A stretch of DNA of 64,000 nucleotides from an uncultured Desulfovibrionaceae bacterium (GTDB taxonomy: Bacteria > Desulfobacterota > Desulfovibrionia > Desulfovibrionales > Desulfovibrionaceae). Below are positions 14,726-23,757 of the stretch, in pieces (the stretch's first letter is position 1; every line of letters begins with the position of its first letter). A program made the position numbers and the translations under genes. The DNA lies in assembly GCA_944325195.1 (NCBI GenBank), contig CALUZB010000026.1, forward strand, positions 1 through 64,000, given 5' to 3'. The notes beneath the pieces are model-generated. The model was not told where the DNA came from and searched no databases. It worked only from the letters and a program-made list of their open reading frames with translations.

Positions 14726-17360
14726 AGGCGCGCCTGTCCTTTTCATGGGCGATGCGGGCCAGCATCCGCTTGAGGTCTTCAAGGGTGAGGGTAAGGCCCT
14801 CGCGCACAGCCCCGGCGTCGGCGTTGCCCTGAATGGTCACAGCGGGGGAAAAAGTGATGTTCATGCCGCCCCCGGCCGGAGCCGCTCCGATGCGGGCGGG
14901 GCCGTCCGAGTCGGTGAGCAGGCGCGGAGCCTGCCAGGCTCCGGCGGTGGCGGCCGCGAGCGAGGCTGAAGCGCTGCCGGCAGCGGCTTCGCCGGAGCGG
15001 ATGCCCAGAGCCGCGCCCTGAGCCACATTCAGGCCGTATTCCACAAACAGTTTGCTGGGGCTGGAAATGCCGAGCCAGTCCGCAAAGGTGTTTTTAACCC
15101 CCTCCGCCATACCGGCAATGGCGGCGGCGGCGGCTCCGATGCCTTCCCTGATGCCGTTGACCAGGCCCAAGGCTATATCCTTGCCCATCTGCAAAAAGCG
15201 GGCGGGCAGGCCCAGGATCCAGTCAATGCCCTTGCCGATGGCGGCCTTGATGGTCTCCCAGTTTTCGTAAATGTATTTAGCCGCGGCAACGCCCGGCAGA
15301 ATTTTGGAAGCGATTTCAAGCCCCTGCTTCAGAAACTTGGGGCCCATGGTTTTAAGCCAGTTCCAGGCGGCGGCAAAGGCGTTTTTGATTTTATCCCAAT
15401 TCTGATAAATCAGTACCGCGGCTACGCCGACGGCGGTTACGATCAGCCCGATGGGGTTGAGCATGAGCGCCCGCCCCAGAAACAAAACGGCCTTGCCGGC
15501 AGCCTGGAACCCCTTGACCAAGCCCCCGCCCAACGCCTTGCCCAGGGAAAGCGAGGCCTTCCCCATATCGCGCAGGGCTGGGCCGATTTTGCTGAACTGG
15601 TTACCGACCGCTTTAGCTACACCTGAAAAAGCTTTACTCATACCGCCCCCCGGGCCTTGCCCCTTTTCTCCCATGCCGAATACGCTTAATATCGATCTGC
15701 CCAAGCCCCCGCGCAGAGCGCGCCCCAGGGAAAGCGAAGTCTTCCCGGCTTTGGCCAGACTCACAGTAAACAGGGAAGCCGCCTTGGGCGACATACCGAA
15801 GATGCGCAGCAGCGCCTGCACAGGCCCCAAACCCGCTTTGGTCATAGTCCGGAAAGCCAGCATTTTCACTCCGGCCCCGGCCAGGGGAGAGATAAACAGG
15901 TTAAACCCCAGACGCAGCCCCAGAAGTCCGGCCCGGAAACCCAGCACCAGGGCCGCGCCCTTGGCCAGGGTTACCACCAGTTCCTGGTTGGCGCTGATCC
16001 AGTCGGCAAGGGACGAAAGCATGGGCAGCAGGGTGTCGCCCAGGGCCAGAGCGGACGGCAACAGCGCGTTGCCCAGGCTTTCCGTAAGGCGTTCCGCCTC
16101 TACCCGCATGGCTTTCCACCGCTCCACCGGACTTTCCATACGCTTGTCGAAATCCTGCCCGATTACATCGGCTTTTGCCGCGCCCAGGCTTTCATCTTTA
16201 ATCTGCCGGTAATCCTCCATCTGCATGGCCATTGGGCGCAGGAAGTTCATTGCCTGCATGTCCCGGAAAAGATCCGACAGGGCGTAGGCTTCGCTGATGC
16301 GCGACAGCATCTGCGCCCGCTCGGCGTCGTCCTTCACCTGCATGGCCCGCTGAAATTCCGCGGCCGCGGCCGGGCTTTGACTGCGCAGATATTCCATAGC
16401 CAGCATCACGGAACCTTCAAAAGGCCCGATGCCGTCTTTGGCCAGTTGCTGCAGCGAGCCTTTGAGATCAATACCCGCATCTGCAAAATTCTTTACCGTG
16501 TCCGGCGCGAAAATCTTCTGCAGATAGTTGCGCATATTGGTAGCGGCTTCGTCATTACTGCCCGCGCCGCGTCTGGCTATTTGCAGGGCGGCGGCGATTT
16601 CGGCCACGGCCTCATTGCCGGTAACGCCCATGCTGGCGAGCGTGGGCGCCATTTGCGGCAGAAACTTGGCCATATCCTTCAATTCCACCAGACCGGCCTT
16701 GCCCGCTGAGGCCAGAATATTGAATGATGCGCCGAGATCCTGCGCGGTAATGCCCAGGTTATCCCGCAAAGCCAGGGTGGTGGCTCCAAGATCATCCATG
16801 CTCGCCCGTGTGGCTGTGGCCACGCGGGAAAGTTCCCTGCCGTAAGCCTCCAGTTCCGCGCGACTTTGTACGCCGCCTGCCACCAGCACCTGCATTCCGG
16901 CCAGGACATCGGTCTGCATCTGGTTAGACTGCCCGGCAATGTCACGCACCGCAAGGGAAAGAGCCGCTTCATCCGCCGCATTCATCCCGCCGGTGATGGC
17001 CATGTCCCGAATAGTGTCCTGTTTGGCGGCCGCAGCGGACACGGCCATCCCCATCGGCGCCAGCAGAGCCGCGGCTTGAAGCGAGAGCCTGGCCAGATCG
17101 CCGTAGATGCGGGAGCGTTGTTCCGCCAAGGCGTTGCCTCCGCGCAGGAGCCGGTTGACGGCTTCTTCGTTCTTGCGGATTTCTTCCTGACGGCGGACAT
17201 GCCTCAGCAGGGTTGCATCGGTCTTGGCATAAACGCCGCGCACATCCTCCACGCCTTTGCGTAAGCCGGACAGGCGTTTCCCGGCCGCGTCCATCGCGGC
17301 GCGGAAAGAAGAGGACAACTGCCCGCTGATGCGCACGGCGAGCGTTAAATCTTTCGGCAT
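14718..17360 (-). CDS. Tail tape measure protein (TP901 type)
   Basis: 880 residues. N-terminal coiled coil (about 20-90), the TP901 core (about 95-400: GMNAADEAALSLAVRDIAGQSNQMQTD region, ASMDDLGATTLALRDNLGI, ADAGIDLKGSLQQL), then alternating hydrophobic segments (about 440-650) and repeats of KAGKTSLSLGRALRGGLG type at about 550-620. Sets tail length and contacts the gpE/E' chaperones encoded just upstream. Confidence 0.95.
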   Translation of the reverse strand: MPKDLTLAVRISGQLSSSFRAAMDAAGKRLSGLRKGVEDVRGVYAKTDATLLRHVRRQEEIRKNEEAVNRLLRGGNALAEQRSRIYGDLARLSLQAAALLAPMGMAVSAAAAKQDTIRDMAITGGMNAADEAALSLAVRDIAGQSNQMQTDVLAGMQVLVAGGVQSRAELEAYGRELSRVATATRASMDDLGATTLALRDNLGITAQDLGASFNILASAGKAGLVELKDMAKFLPQMAPTLASMGVTGNEAVAEIAAALQIARRGAGSNDEAATNMRNYLQKIFAPDTVKNFADAGIDLKGSLQQLAKDGIGPFEGSVMLAMEYLRSQSPAAAAEFQRAMQVKDDAERAQMLSRISEAYALSDLFRDMQAMNFLRPMAMQMEDYRQIKDESLGAAKADVIGQDFDKRMESPVERWKAMRVEAERLTESLGNALLPSALALGDTLLPMLSSLADWISANQELVVTLAKGAALVLGFRAGLLGLRLGFNLFISPLAGAGVKMLAFRTMTKAGLGPVQALLRIFGMSPKAASLFTVSLAKAGKTSLSLGRALRGGLGRSILSVFGMGEKGQGPGGGMSKAFSGVAKAVGNQFSKIGPALRDMGKASLSLGKALGGGLVKGFQAAGKAVLFLGRALMLNPIGLIVTAVGVAAVLIYQNWDKIKNAFAAAWNWLKTMGPKFLKQGLEIASKILPGVAAAKYIYENWETIKAAIGKGIDWILGLPARFLQMGKDIALGLVNGIREGIGAAAAAIAGMAEGVKNTFADWLGISSPSKLFVEYGLNVAQGAALGIRSGEAAAGSASASLAAATAGAWQAPRLLTDSDGPARIGAAPAGGGMNITFSPAVTIQGNADAGAVREGLTLTLEDLKRMLARIAHEKDRRAYV

Positions 17361-17365
17361 GGGGA

Positions 17366-17789
17366 TCAGCCCTCCAGGGATTTGTTGTGAGCTTCTATCT
17401 GTTCAGCGGCGTCTTCCACCGCTTCCTTCCATTCCCGCATGGTCAGATAATCCACATCCCGCGGCGACCAGCGCCACCAGCGGGCCAGCATGGCATTACC
17501 TTTCCTGAATACGCCCGGCGATACCGACTCGGAGAAAAAAGATATCCCGCAGGGCAAGATAATCTTCCGCGTCCATATCCATGATATCTTCCACCGGCAG
17601 GCCGCAAAGCACAGATACGCCCGACATTTCATATTCGTCAGGGCTTTGAGTGCGCCGGTTCACTTCGCGGATATCCCGCGCCGTCAGTCGGTCGCGCAGG
17701 GTAACTTCCTTCAGCTCCAGTCCGGCGGGCGTGGTATAGGGGTAGCGCAGCGTGTACACGCGTTCCTGTTCTTTTTTGTCATCAGTCAT
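17366..17789 (-). CDS. Tail assembly chaperone E-E' fusion by predicted -1 frameshift
   Basis: P2-type chaperones E and E' come from one start; a -1 shift near the end of E extends it into E'. Here E (17496-17789) reads ...RDIFFLRVG, and the run of six T on the coding strand (17535-17540 as A on plus) allows entry to the -1 frame, giving SESVSPGVFRKG and then the gpE' motif (LARWWRWSPRDVDYLTMREWK) to 17366. The slippery run C TTT TTT C is not the classic heptamer, so the exact shift codon is inference. E' stops 6 bases before the tape measure start, the usual place. Confidence 0.8.
17496..17789 (-). CDS. Tail assembly chaperone E (unshifted product)
   Basis: 97 residues; TLRDRLTARDIREVNRRTQSPDEYEMSGVSVLCGL-type sequence (P2 gpE / phage gp41-gp14 tail assembly family). 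Encoded between tube and tape measure genes. Shares its first about 85 residues with the E-E' fusion. Confidence 0.88.
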   Translation of the reverse strand: MTDDKKEQERVYTLRYPYTTPAGLELKEVTLRDRLTARDIREVNRRTQSPDEYEMSGVSVLCGLPVEDIMDMDAEDYLALRDIFFLRVGIAGRIQER

Positions 17790-17791
17790 GG

Positions 17792-18316
17792 TTATCCTCC
17801 AATGTTCAGGCGGTAGTCGCTTAAGAGATCAACTCCGTCCACCTTGTAGATGTTGGCAAGCACGTCCAGTTCCAGTTTGTCCTTTCCATTCAGCACCTGC
17901 TTGATATAGGTGCAGGAAAATTTGGCGGTGAGGCCGACGCCCTCATGCTGGGCGAATTCGCCCAGAGGGGAACCCTTGAACTGCACAGTCAGAAAGGTGA
18001 CCAACGGCGCCTGGCGAATGCGGCCGGGGGAAGAGTAGGTTTCCACATTTGAGCGGCACTGAATGGAATACCAGGTGAAAATATCGCCCTGCAGGCGCAT
18101 GGCATCCTCATAAAAGGAATTCCATTTGATTTCACCCTCCATCTTGTCAAAACCGGCCGGCAATTCAAATTTGCCCACCAGCCCCAGGCCCTTATGCTCT
18201 TTCATCACAGCTGTGATTTCCGGCAGTTTTACTTCCTCAGCCCGGCCCAGGAAGCTGACGCCGTTCAGATAGAGCGCGGCGTTGACCACGTTATTGACCG
18301 ATATTTTGGGCGGCAT
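17792..18316 (-). CDS. Major tail tube protein (P2 FII family)
   Basis: 174 residues. NAALYLNGVSFLGRAEEVKLPEI at the start and KLELDVLANIYKVDGVDLL at the end are typical of contractile-tail tube proteins. Follows the sheath by 11 bases. Confidence 0.94.
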   Translation of the reverse strand: MPPKISVNNVVNAALYLNGVSFLGRAEEVKLPEITAVMKEHKGLGLVGKFELPAGFDKMEGEIKWNSFYEDAMRLQGDIFTWYSIQCRSNVETYSSPGRIRQAPLVTFLTVQFKGSPLGEFAQHEGVGLTAKFSCTYIKQVLNGKDKLELDVLANIYKVDGVDLLSDYRLNIGG

Positions 18317-18327
18317 AGTCTTACTCC

Positions 18328-19770
18328 TTATTCATTGTTGCCGGAGGCAAGCATAACCAGATATTCTCCGGTGATTTCCGTTTCATAAGTCAGGCGTTCC
18401 AGCGGCGGCGGGGGCGTAACCTTGTAGGAAATGAGCAGATGCCCCTTTTTCAATTCTTCTTCCGCATTGCGGTTTGTGTCATACCAGGCGAGCCCGCCGA
18501 GCAGAGCTCCGTCCCCGATCAGTTTGCGGAAGAAGCCGTTGACACTTTCCAGGATTGCGTCGATCAGCGGGTTGCTGATCGGTCGGTCAATGAACTGGGC
18601 CGAACTGTAGCGAATACTTTCATCAATAATGTCCTTGGTGCGGCGCACGCTGATGAAGGTTTCCATGCCGGTTTCCGAAGGATAGGCGCAGGAACGGTTG
18701 CCCCAGACCTTGTAGCCGCTGCCGTAACTGTTGAAGACGGTCACAATGCCCTGCTCGTTGAGCAGATTCACCTGGCTCTGGGGGTCGTCAATTTTGGCGG
18801 AAAGAGGCAGCTCCACGCCGGTAATGCCCTGAATAGCTTCATTGGAGGGGCTTTTCCAATAGCCCTCGTCGTTGTCTGTCTTGCAGATCACTCCGGCCAG
18901 GCGCTGGGAAAGAGGTTCCAGCGCGTCTGCATCCAGATCAGCGCTGTACACCTTAACATGTGGGTAACAAAGCGCGGCGTACTGACTGGCAAAGGCGAAA
19001 TTGATTGTGCCCGCCGGGCCCCGCCCGGTAACGGCTTCCTGAAAGGTCGTGCCTATAGGCGCGTCAATCAAAGCCATTGCCTTGAGCTTTTCAGCGCGGG
19101 CCACCATATCCGCAGCCACGCTCCTCTGGGTACACCAGCCGGGAGCAATGAGGATTTTCGGCTCAAACCCGAAAAGCTGATAACAGTTTTCCAGGGCGGC
19201 AAGACCGCTTGCCTCGCCGTCGGCGTCCACTCCGCCGATGATCTCACCGGCTTTGAGTTTGGATGGGTCGGCAAAAACATAGGATGCGAGCGCGGCGCTA
19301 CCGGCTGGGATTGCTCCGTTTGAGAGACGGGTGATCAGCCCGGCGGCCGGATCAAGAGTGTAATCCTCTCCCTCGACATACGCGCTTCCGTCCGCATCGG
19401 TAAGCGCCACATCGCGCACAGCCGTATGGGCAAGCTTAACGCGCCCGTTAACCGAGGTGAAAAACAGCTCTTCATTGCTTACAGCTTCGCAATGCACTGC
19501 CGGGTCAAGCACATTGACCACAATTATCGTGCCGTAGCCGTGATCATAGATGGCGTCGAGCGCCTGGGGAATGGTAAAACCGTCGGTTCCACCTGAGGTG
19601 GAGCCGAACAGAGCGGCATCATCGCTTGAAAGCACCAATGTCGGTTCATTCACCGGGCCGGTGGGCGCGGTTCCCACCAATCCCACCACGGCGGACTTAA
19701 CCACGGTAATAGGGACGCTGCCGTTTTTAACTTCCACTGTTTCCACGCCGTGCAGAAAGTTGGCGGCCAT
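18328..19770 (-). CDS. Tail sheath protein (P2 FI family)
   Basis: 480 residues. FLHGVETVEVKNGSVPI at the start, SAVVGLVGTAPTGP, and the conserved C-terminal sheath region (VWGNRSCAYPSETGMETFISVRR, then INPLIDAI-like SNPLIDAILESVNGFFRKL). Polymerises around the tube and contracts on infection. Confidence 0.96.
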   Translation of the reverse strand: MAANFLHGVETVEVKNGSVPITVVKSAVVGLVGTAPTGPVNEPTLVLSSDDAALFGSTSGGTDGFTIPQALDAIYDHGYGTIIVVNVLDPAVHCEAVSNEELFFTSVNGRVKLAHTAVRDVALTDADGSAYVEGEDYTLDPAAGLITRLSNGAIPAGSAALASYVFADPSKLKAGEIIGGVDADGEASGLAALENCYQLFGFEPKILIAPGWCTQRSVAADMVARAEKLKAMALIDAPIGTTFQEAVTGRGPAGTINFAFASQYAALCYPHVKVYSADLDADALEPLSQRLAGVICKTDNDEGYWKSPSNEAIQGITGVELPLSAKIDDPQSQVNLLNEQGIVTVFNSYGSGYKVWGNRSCAYPSETGMETFISVRRTKDIIDESIRYSSAQFIDRPISNPLIDAILESVNGFFRKLIGDGALLGGLAWYDTNRNAEEELKKGHLLISYKVTPPPPLERLTYETEITGEYLVMLASGNNE

Positions 19771-19772
19771 AA

Positions 19773-20057
19773 TCAGTTCTCCTTCTGTTCAGGCATAGTC
19801 TGGAGCGCAGCCTGTCCTTCAGCCGGTTCCGGGGCGGGAACCGCTTCGGCTTTAGCGTTAATTTTTTTAGAGTTTGCGTCGCCGCTTTCGACAAGAGTCA
19901 GAAAACCACGCCTGACCATGCGTTTTACCCAGGGGTGCTCTTCCGGCAATTCAGCCGGGCGGCCGGGGAAGAGCATCACTTCCAGAACTTCATCGTTTAC
20001 CTCCAGCGTAACGCCGGTGGTATTGGCTCCGGTATATTTATATGTATTCATCTTCAT
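19773..20057 (-). CDS. Small hypothetical tail-region protein
   Basis: 94 residues from the ATG at 20057 (AAAGGA 8 bases upstream); the longer frame to 20111 lacks a ribosome site. N-terminal half (NTYKYTGANTTGVTLEVNDE, HPWVKRMVRRGFL) looks folded; the C-terminal 40 residues are Ala/Pro/Glu-rich and likely disordered. It is in the slot of the short Mu gp38-like gene between gp37 and the sheath. Confidence 0.6.
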   Translation of the reverse strand: MKMNTYKYTGANTTGVTLEVNDEVLEVMLFPGRPAELPEEHPWVKRMVRRGFLTLVESGDANSKKINAKAEAVPAPEPAEGQAALQTMPEQKEN

Positions 20058-20162
20058 CAAAAATTCCTTTGTGGTTTGAAACCTCCCCCTTCGGGGGGAA
20101 AAGAGAGGCAATCCGCACGCCCCCTATCCGTCGGCGGCTTCAGTCAGTCGGCGGATGGGGCG
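20052..20162 (-). repeat. Phage copy of a repeat also present in host DNA at 50677-50848
   Basis: Contains the last codons of the gp37-like gene, an intergenic hairpin (TTCCCCCC / GGGGGAGG type) and the ribosome site plus start of the next gene. About nine bases in ten match the host copy, which carries an extra segment of about 60 bp. Confidence 0.85.
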
Positions 20163-20658
20163 ATTTTGGATTAAAATGAATATTGATTTGCTTAAGGGGC
20201 GTGTCCGCATCCGGTTCCAGACCATATTCCGGGCTGTTTTCCGGTTCCGGCTTCGCGTCCTCCACAGCCATAGTGCGGCAGGCAAAGGTCATCTCGTACC
20301 ACCAGAGCCGGTCTTCCTCTCCGGCGAAGCGTTCAGCCTGAAGCAAAAGTTTGGTGCAGTCCGGTGGGGCAAAGCCGAGTAAAAGCAGGCGCACCCTGTC
20401 CAGCATGTCCATGGCCCCGTTCGGGCCGTTCAGTTGCCGGAAGCAGAGAATTACAGGAATAACCATATCCCGGTCTTGGATGCACAGCCCCACATCACGA
20501 GCGTCGCCGTATTCAGCTCCGGCGTAGCCCACCAAGGCCGCGCCAGCCGGATGATTCAGGCGGTAACCGTCCTGTTTTTCCGGCCAGAACTCCGCCGCCA
20601 GTGGAAGCATCGCCAGACGGGCGCGGATTGATTCCAGAATTTCGTTGGTGGTTGCCAT
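20140..20658 (-). CDS. Gp37-like tail terminator/connector protein
   Basis: 172 residues. Starts MATTNEILESIRARL and has VIPVILCFRQLNGPNGAMDMLDRVRLLLLGF and ERFAGEEDRLWWYEMTF, as in Mu gp37 family proteins between gp36 and the sheath. The last residues are encoded by the repeat described at 20052-20162, so the C-terminus may have been remodelled. Confidence 0.78.
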   Translation of the reverse strand: MATTNEILESIRARLAMLPLAAEFWPEKQDGYRLNHPAGAALVGYAGAEYGDARDVGLCIQDRDMVIPVILCFRQLNGPNGAMDMLDRVRLLLLGFAPPDCTKLLLQAERFAGEEDRLWWYEMTFACRTMAVEDAKPEPENSPEYGLEPDADTPLKQINIHFNPKSPHPPTD

Positions 20659-20660
20659 AC

Positions 20661-21107
20661 TCAGCAGTCCTCGTAGGCTTTGTTCATGCCTTCATCCATA
20701 AACCGGTTGCGTGCATACATGCGGTGTTCGCCCGGCTCCACCACAGGCTTTGCGGTTTCCCGTGTGCCCAAAGTGATATGACCGACCCGGATCTGTTCCA
20801 GGGTTTTGATCGCATTTTTAAAGGTTTCGCTCACCGCTTCCGGGATTGCGGCTTCCGGTCGCCGCTCATACAGGCGGTAGCGGGCGATGATTCCGGTCAG
20901 ATCACGCACAATTGTCGGCGTCTTTTCCAGCGGCAGGGCATAGCGGCCGCGCAGATAGCCGTCCACAAGCTCCCGGGCGGAGCCCAGGGCGGCGTCGATA
21001 ATCGCCGTATCCGGCTCGTCCGGCATGTTGTAGGGATCGTCGCAGGTCAGTTCAAGCGCGGCCTGCCTGGGCATGAAGCTGAGTAACTCTTCGCGGGTCA
21101 GATACAT
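20661..21107 (-). CDS. Gp36-like head-tail connector (DUF1320)
   Basis: 148 residues from MYLTREELLSFMPR at 21107; the longer frame would run into the capsid gene. ARELVDGYLRGRYALPLEKTP and RDLTGIIARYRLYERRPE are the DUF1320 / Mu gp36 signature. Completes the head-tail joint. Confidence 0.88.
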   Translation of the reverse strand: MYLTREELLSFMPRQAALELTCDDPYNMPDEPDTAIIDAALGSARELVDGYLRGRYALPLEKTPTIVRDLTGIIARYRLYERRPEAAIPEAVSETFKNAIKTLEQIRVGHITLGTRETAKPVVEPGEHRMYARNRFMDEGMNKAYEDC

Positions 21108-21117
21108 ACCGTTATTC

Positions 21118-22116
21118 TCATTTAATGGACAACTCAGCCAGAGCCCCGGGCACATGGCAGATGAATACGGGATTGCTCTGCACCTCCAGATCCCAACCTT
21201 TGCCCATGCGGCGCGGCTCGGTCTTGGCGTAAAAAGGCAGCCCCACAGTATTCACGGTTTCATTCCAGTTGGCCGGAGCGTAAAAGGCGCTGAACAGACC
21301 GGCCCCCACCGGGTAGAAATGGGCTTTGCCGTCTTCCACCAGGGCTTTGCCGTTGATCTCGTCTGAGCAGTCCCAGAAGGTGACTCCGCCGTAAGTAAAG
21401 CCCTTGCGGTCGTCCTCGCCGAAGCGATCCTGGGCGGCCTGCCAGCGCTCGTAAGCCTCGCGCACCAGGGCGTGCCCGGTAAGCGCGTCAAAAAAGGCGG
21501 GCGAGCACATACATTCAAAACGTTTAATCCCGAAACCGGAAAGGTGCTTTCTGGCATTGCGCTTTACATTGTAAATGGCCGCCTTGATCGGATTTTCCGT
21601 GGTCGGAACAGCTGTAGGCAGGGGGATTGTGAACTTAGGCTTGGTTACTCCGGACGCTTCAAAAAGATCCAGCAGTGCCTCGCCGTCGGCGTCATAAACC
21701 ACTCCCTTAACCGCTCCGGTGCGGTGATATTCCAGAGTGGCGGTGATGGAGTCCTTCAAGTCCTGCATACGGTCGTTCAGCACCTGATCCACTGTGGTCA
21801 GATTTTCCGTTCCGAAAGCCCGCAAGTCCTGCACGTCGTCAGGCAGCAGCACGTCGGTCAACGGCAGGTGGGCGGTGGCGAATGTCCGGGTCTTCCATTT
21901 GCTGCCGCGCCCGGCAAGGGCGGTGGCTTCGCCCCGGCGGTCTTTATGGGGCACCAGCACAAAACGACCGTGCCGGATATCCAGGGCAACGCTGGTTGTG
22001 CGGGAACCTTTTTCCTCAAACAGGCCCAGATCGCCGAAATAGGTCGGTTTCACCGGCAAGAGGTTAATCGCGCGGGTCAGTTCATGCGCTGTGCGCATCT
22101 GTGTATGTAAAGCCAT
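21118..22116 (-). CDS. Major capsid protein, lambda E type
   Basis: 332 residues. FGDLGLFEEKGSRTTSVALD near 27-46, GRGSKWKTRTF-like segment, and the C-terminal TVGLPFYAKTEPRRMGKGWDLEVQSNP are diagnostic of the lambda gpE capsid family. Classical Mu uses the unrelated-by-family gpT, so the capsid module has been exchanged in an otherwise Mu/P2 genome. Confidence 0.93.
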   Translation of the reverse strand: MALHTQMRTAHELTRAINLLPVKPTYFGDLGLFEEKGSRTTSVALDIRHGRFVLVPHKDRRGEATALAGRGSKWKTRTFATAHLPLTDVLLPDDVQDLRAFGTENLTTVDQVLNDRMQDLKDSITATLEYHRTGAVKGVVYDADGEALLDLFEASGVTKPKFTIPLPTAVPTTENPIKAAIYNVKRNARKHLSGFGIKRFECMCSPAFFDALTGHALVREAYERWQAAQDRFGEDDRKGFTYGGVTFWDCSDEINGKALVEDGKAHFYPVGAGLFSAFYAPANWNETVNTVGLPFYAKTEPRRMGKGWDLEVQSNPVFICHVPGALAELSIK

Positions 22117-22129
22117 ATTTTCTCCTTAA

Positions 22130-22498
22130 TTAACGGACAATTATCCCAAGTGCGGCCAGAGCGGACTTGGCGGTCGCTTTCTGTTCATCAGTGACGGATT
22201 CAGGCCATTTCAGTTTGGCGGCTGAAACCAGGGCGCCTCGCCTTAATACCGGCACCAGCACATCTTCACTGCTGGCGGGCGTATCCCGCAAAGCGATCCC
22301 GGCCACATCCGTATCCGCGGATTCCCAGGGGGTAAAACTGCCGTCAGCGTTTTTCACGAGCAGAGAACCCATGAAAATATCAGTCGCCGGGGCGGAAACA
22401 GTGACCGTTTCCCGGCAATAGTCCGGGTTAATTTCGAAAAGCAGCAATTCCCCCAGGAGTTCCGGGGCGTCATAAGTTACGGGTTTAAGTACAGACAT
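22130..22498 (-). CDS. Head decoration protein, lambda D type
   Basis: 122 residues, beta-rich: NPDYCRETVTVSA, GSFTPWESADTDVAGIALRDT, VLVPVLRRGALV. Lambda gpD-like proteins trimerise on the capsid and stabilise it. Located between protease/scaffold and capsid as in lambda-like head operons. Confidence 0.85.
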   Translation of the reverse strand: MSVLKPVTYDAPELLGELLLFEINPDYCRETVTVSAPATDIFMGSLLVKNADGSFTPWESADTDVAGIALRDTPASSEDVLVPVLRRGALVSAAKLKWPESVTDEQKATAKSALAALGIIVR

Positions 22499-22500
22499 AC

Positions 22501-23424
22501 TTACCTCCTGTTGAAAGCCGCGGCTTCAGCCCGGCGGCGGGCGTCTGCCAGGAGCGGCGATTCTTTGGGCGCATCTTCTCCGCCTTGTACAGCGAACTCT
22601 CCAAACATCACGCTGGGTTCGGCTGACGAGAGAAAGGAGCGGAAGCTCTCGGCCAGGGGCGTCTGGTTTTCCCCTTCCGAGAAAAGGATACTTTCGCCGT
22701 CCGCCAGAGGCGCGCTCAGCGCGTCAAGCGTGGCCACAACCACAGCCCGATCAGCCGGGGCCAGTTTTCCCGCCTCCACCAGGCCTTCCGCAAAGGCGGC
22801 GTTGTCGGCATGGCGGCGCATGGTTTCCTGCTCCCGCATTCGGGTTTTCAGCTCTTCCAGCTCTCGTTTCAATGCCGCGTTCTCCGTAGCGGCGTTTTCA
22901 TTGTGTCTGTCCATATTTTCTCCGTTAATAGAGTTGTCTGGCTCCCGGTTGCCTGATTCAGGGATTGCCGTTGGGGTGGCGGGCGGCGCGTCATCTTCGC
23001 CAAAGGCCACAAAGACCGTATCGTCCTCAGCAAAGGCGAGAGGGCCAAGCCCCTTTACCGCCGGCGGCATGGCCCCGAGCACGCCCACATGCCGCAGGTA
23101 GTACACGCCGGGTTTGGGGTTGCGCGGCGAGTCCGGCGGATAAAAAGCGGCGGACACATGCCGGAAACGTCCGGCGTTCACCGCTTCGGCAAAGGCGGGA
23201 TCAAGCTGCCTGAATTCCGCTGTGAGCAACGGCCCGTTCTGGTTCAGGCCCGATACCCAGCCCATTGCCGGGTCGTCGGTTTTAGGATGCCCGATAACCA
23301 CCGGGGCTTCGTGCGCCGCCGGGTCGTAGGCGGCGGCGATGGCGGCAATATCCGCCTCGCTGAAGGCAAGCGGCCTGCCGTCCATAGTCCGGTGCGTACC
23401 AGCTTTAAAAATGATTGCGCTCAT
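22501..23424 (-). CDS. Mu I-like head maturation protease/scaffold
   Basis: 307 residues from the ATG at 23424 (GGAGG 7 bases upstream). N-terminal domain (FKAGTHRTMDGRPLAFSEADIAAIAAAYD, APVVIGHPKTDDPAMGWVSGL, FRHVSAAFYPP, YLRHVGVLGAMPPAVKGL) matches Mu gpI; His (GHPK) and Ser (HVSAAF) are the likely catalytic residues. The C-terminal 130 residues form a coiled coil (LKRELEELKTRMREQETMRR) serving as scaffold. First gene behind late promoter B. Confidence 0.92.
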   Translation of the reverse strand: MSAIIFKAGTHRTMDGRPLAFSEADIAAIAAAYDPAAHEAPVVIGHPKTDDPAMGWVSGLNQNGPLLTAEFRQLDPAFAEAVNAGRFRHVSAAFYPPDSPRNPKPGVYYLRHVGVLGAMPPAVKGLGPLAFAEDDTVFVAFGEDDAPPATPTAIPESGNREPDNSINGENMDRHNENAATENAALKRELEELKTRMREQETMRRHADNAAFAEGLVEAGKLAPADRAVVVATLDALSAPLADGESILFSEGENQTPLAESFRSFLSSAEPSVMFGEFAVQGGEDAPKESPLLADARRRAEAAAFNRR

Positions 23425-23446
23425 GCAAAAACCTCCTTTGCTGCCT

Positions 23447-23489
23447 GTTATACAAGCAATCAAAAAGGAGGTCTTTGAAAGAGCTTTAG
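23447..23489 (-). promoter_or_regulatory. Predicted late promoter B (head/tail operon)
   Basis: CTAAAGCT, CTTTCAAAGAC (23471-23481), 18 bp, TATAAC (23447-23452); same layout as promoters A and C. Confidence 0.75.
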
Positions 23490-23508
23490 GAAATGGAAAG
23501 AGCCGGAG

Positions 23509-23757
23509 TTATTCGGTGACAATATTCTTCAGGGCCGGGTTTTCCCTTAAAGCGGCCAGGTTTTCCCGGGCCAGGGCGAGCGCCAGGTTAAACCCGGCCC
23601 AGCCGTCCACACTGTAGCCGTGTTCGCAGGCTGTCGGATAACTGGCGTAGTTGCCCGCTGTTTCTTCCAGAAATTGCAGGATATCCTGAATCCGACTCAG
23701 GTTATCAGACACAAACTCGCCTTTTTCAATCAGGGATGCATTGAGGGGAGCGCTCAT
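23509..23757 (-). CDS. 82-aa partner of antirepressor cassette 2
   Basis: Near-identical duplicate of 11159-11407, here beginning with ATG and overlapping the upstream regulator stop (ATGA-type overlap at 23754-23757). The opposite orientation of the two copies makes a 245-bp inverted repeat around the head-tail operon. Product unrecognised; conservation with two unrelated regulators suggests a shared accessory role. Confidence 0.78.
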   Translation of the reverse strand: MSAPLNASLIEKGEFVSDNLSRIQDILQFLEETAGNYASYPTACEHGYSVDGWAGFNLALALARENLAALRENPALKNIVTE

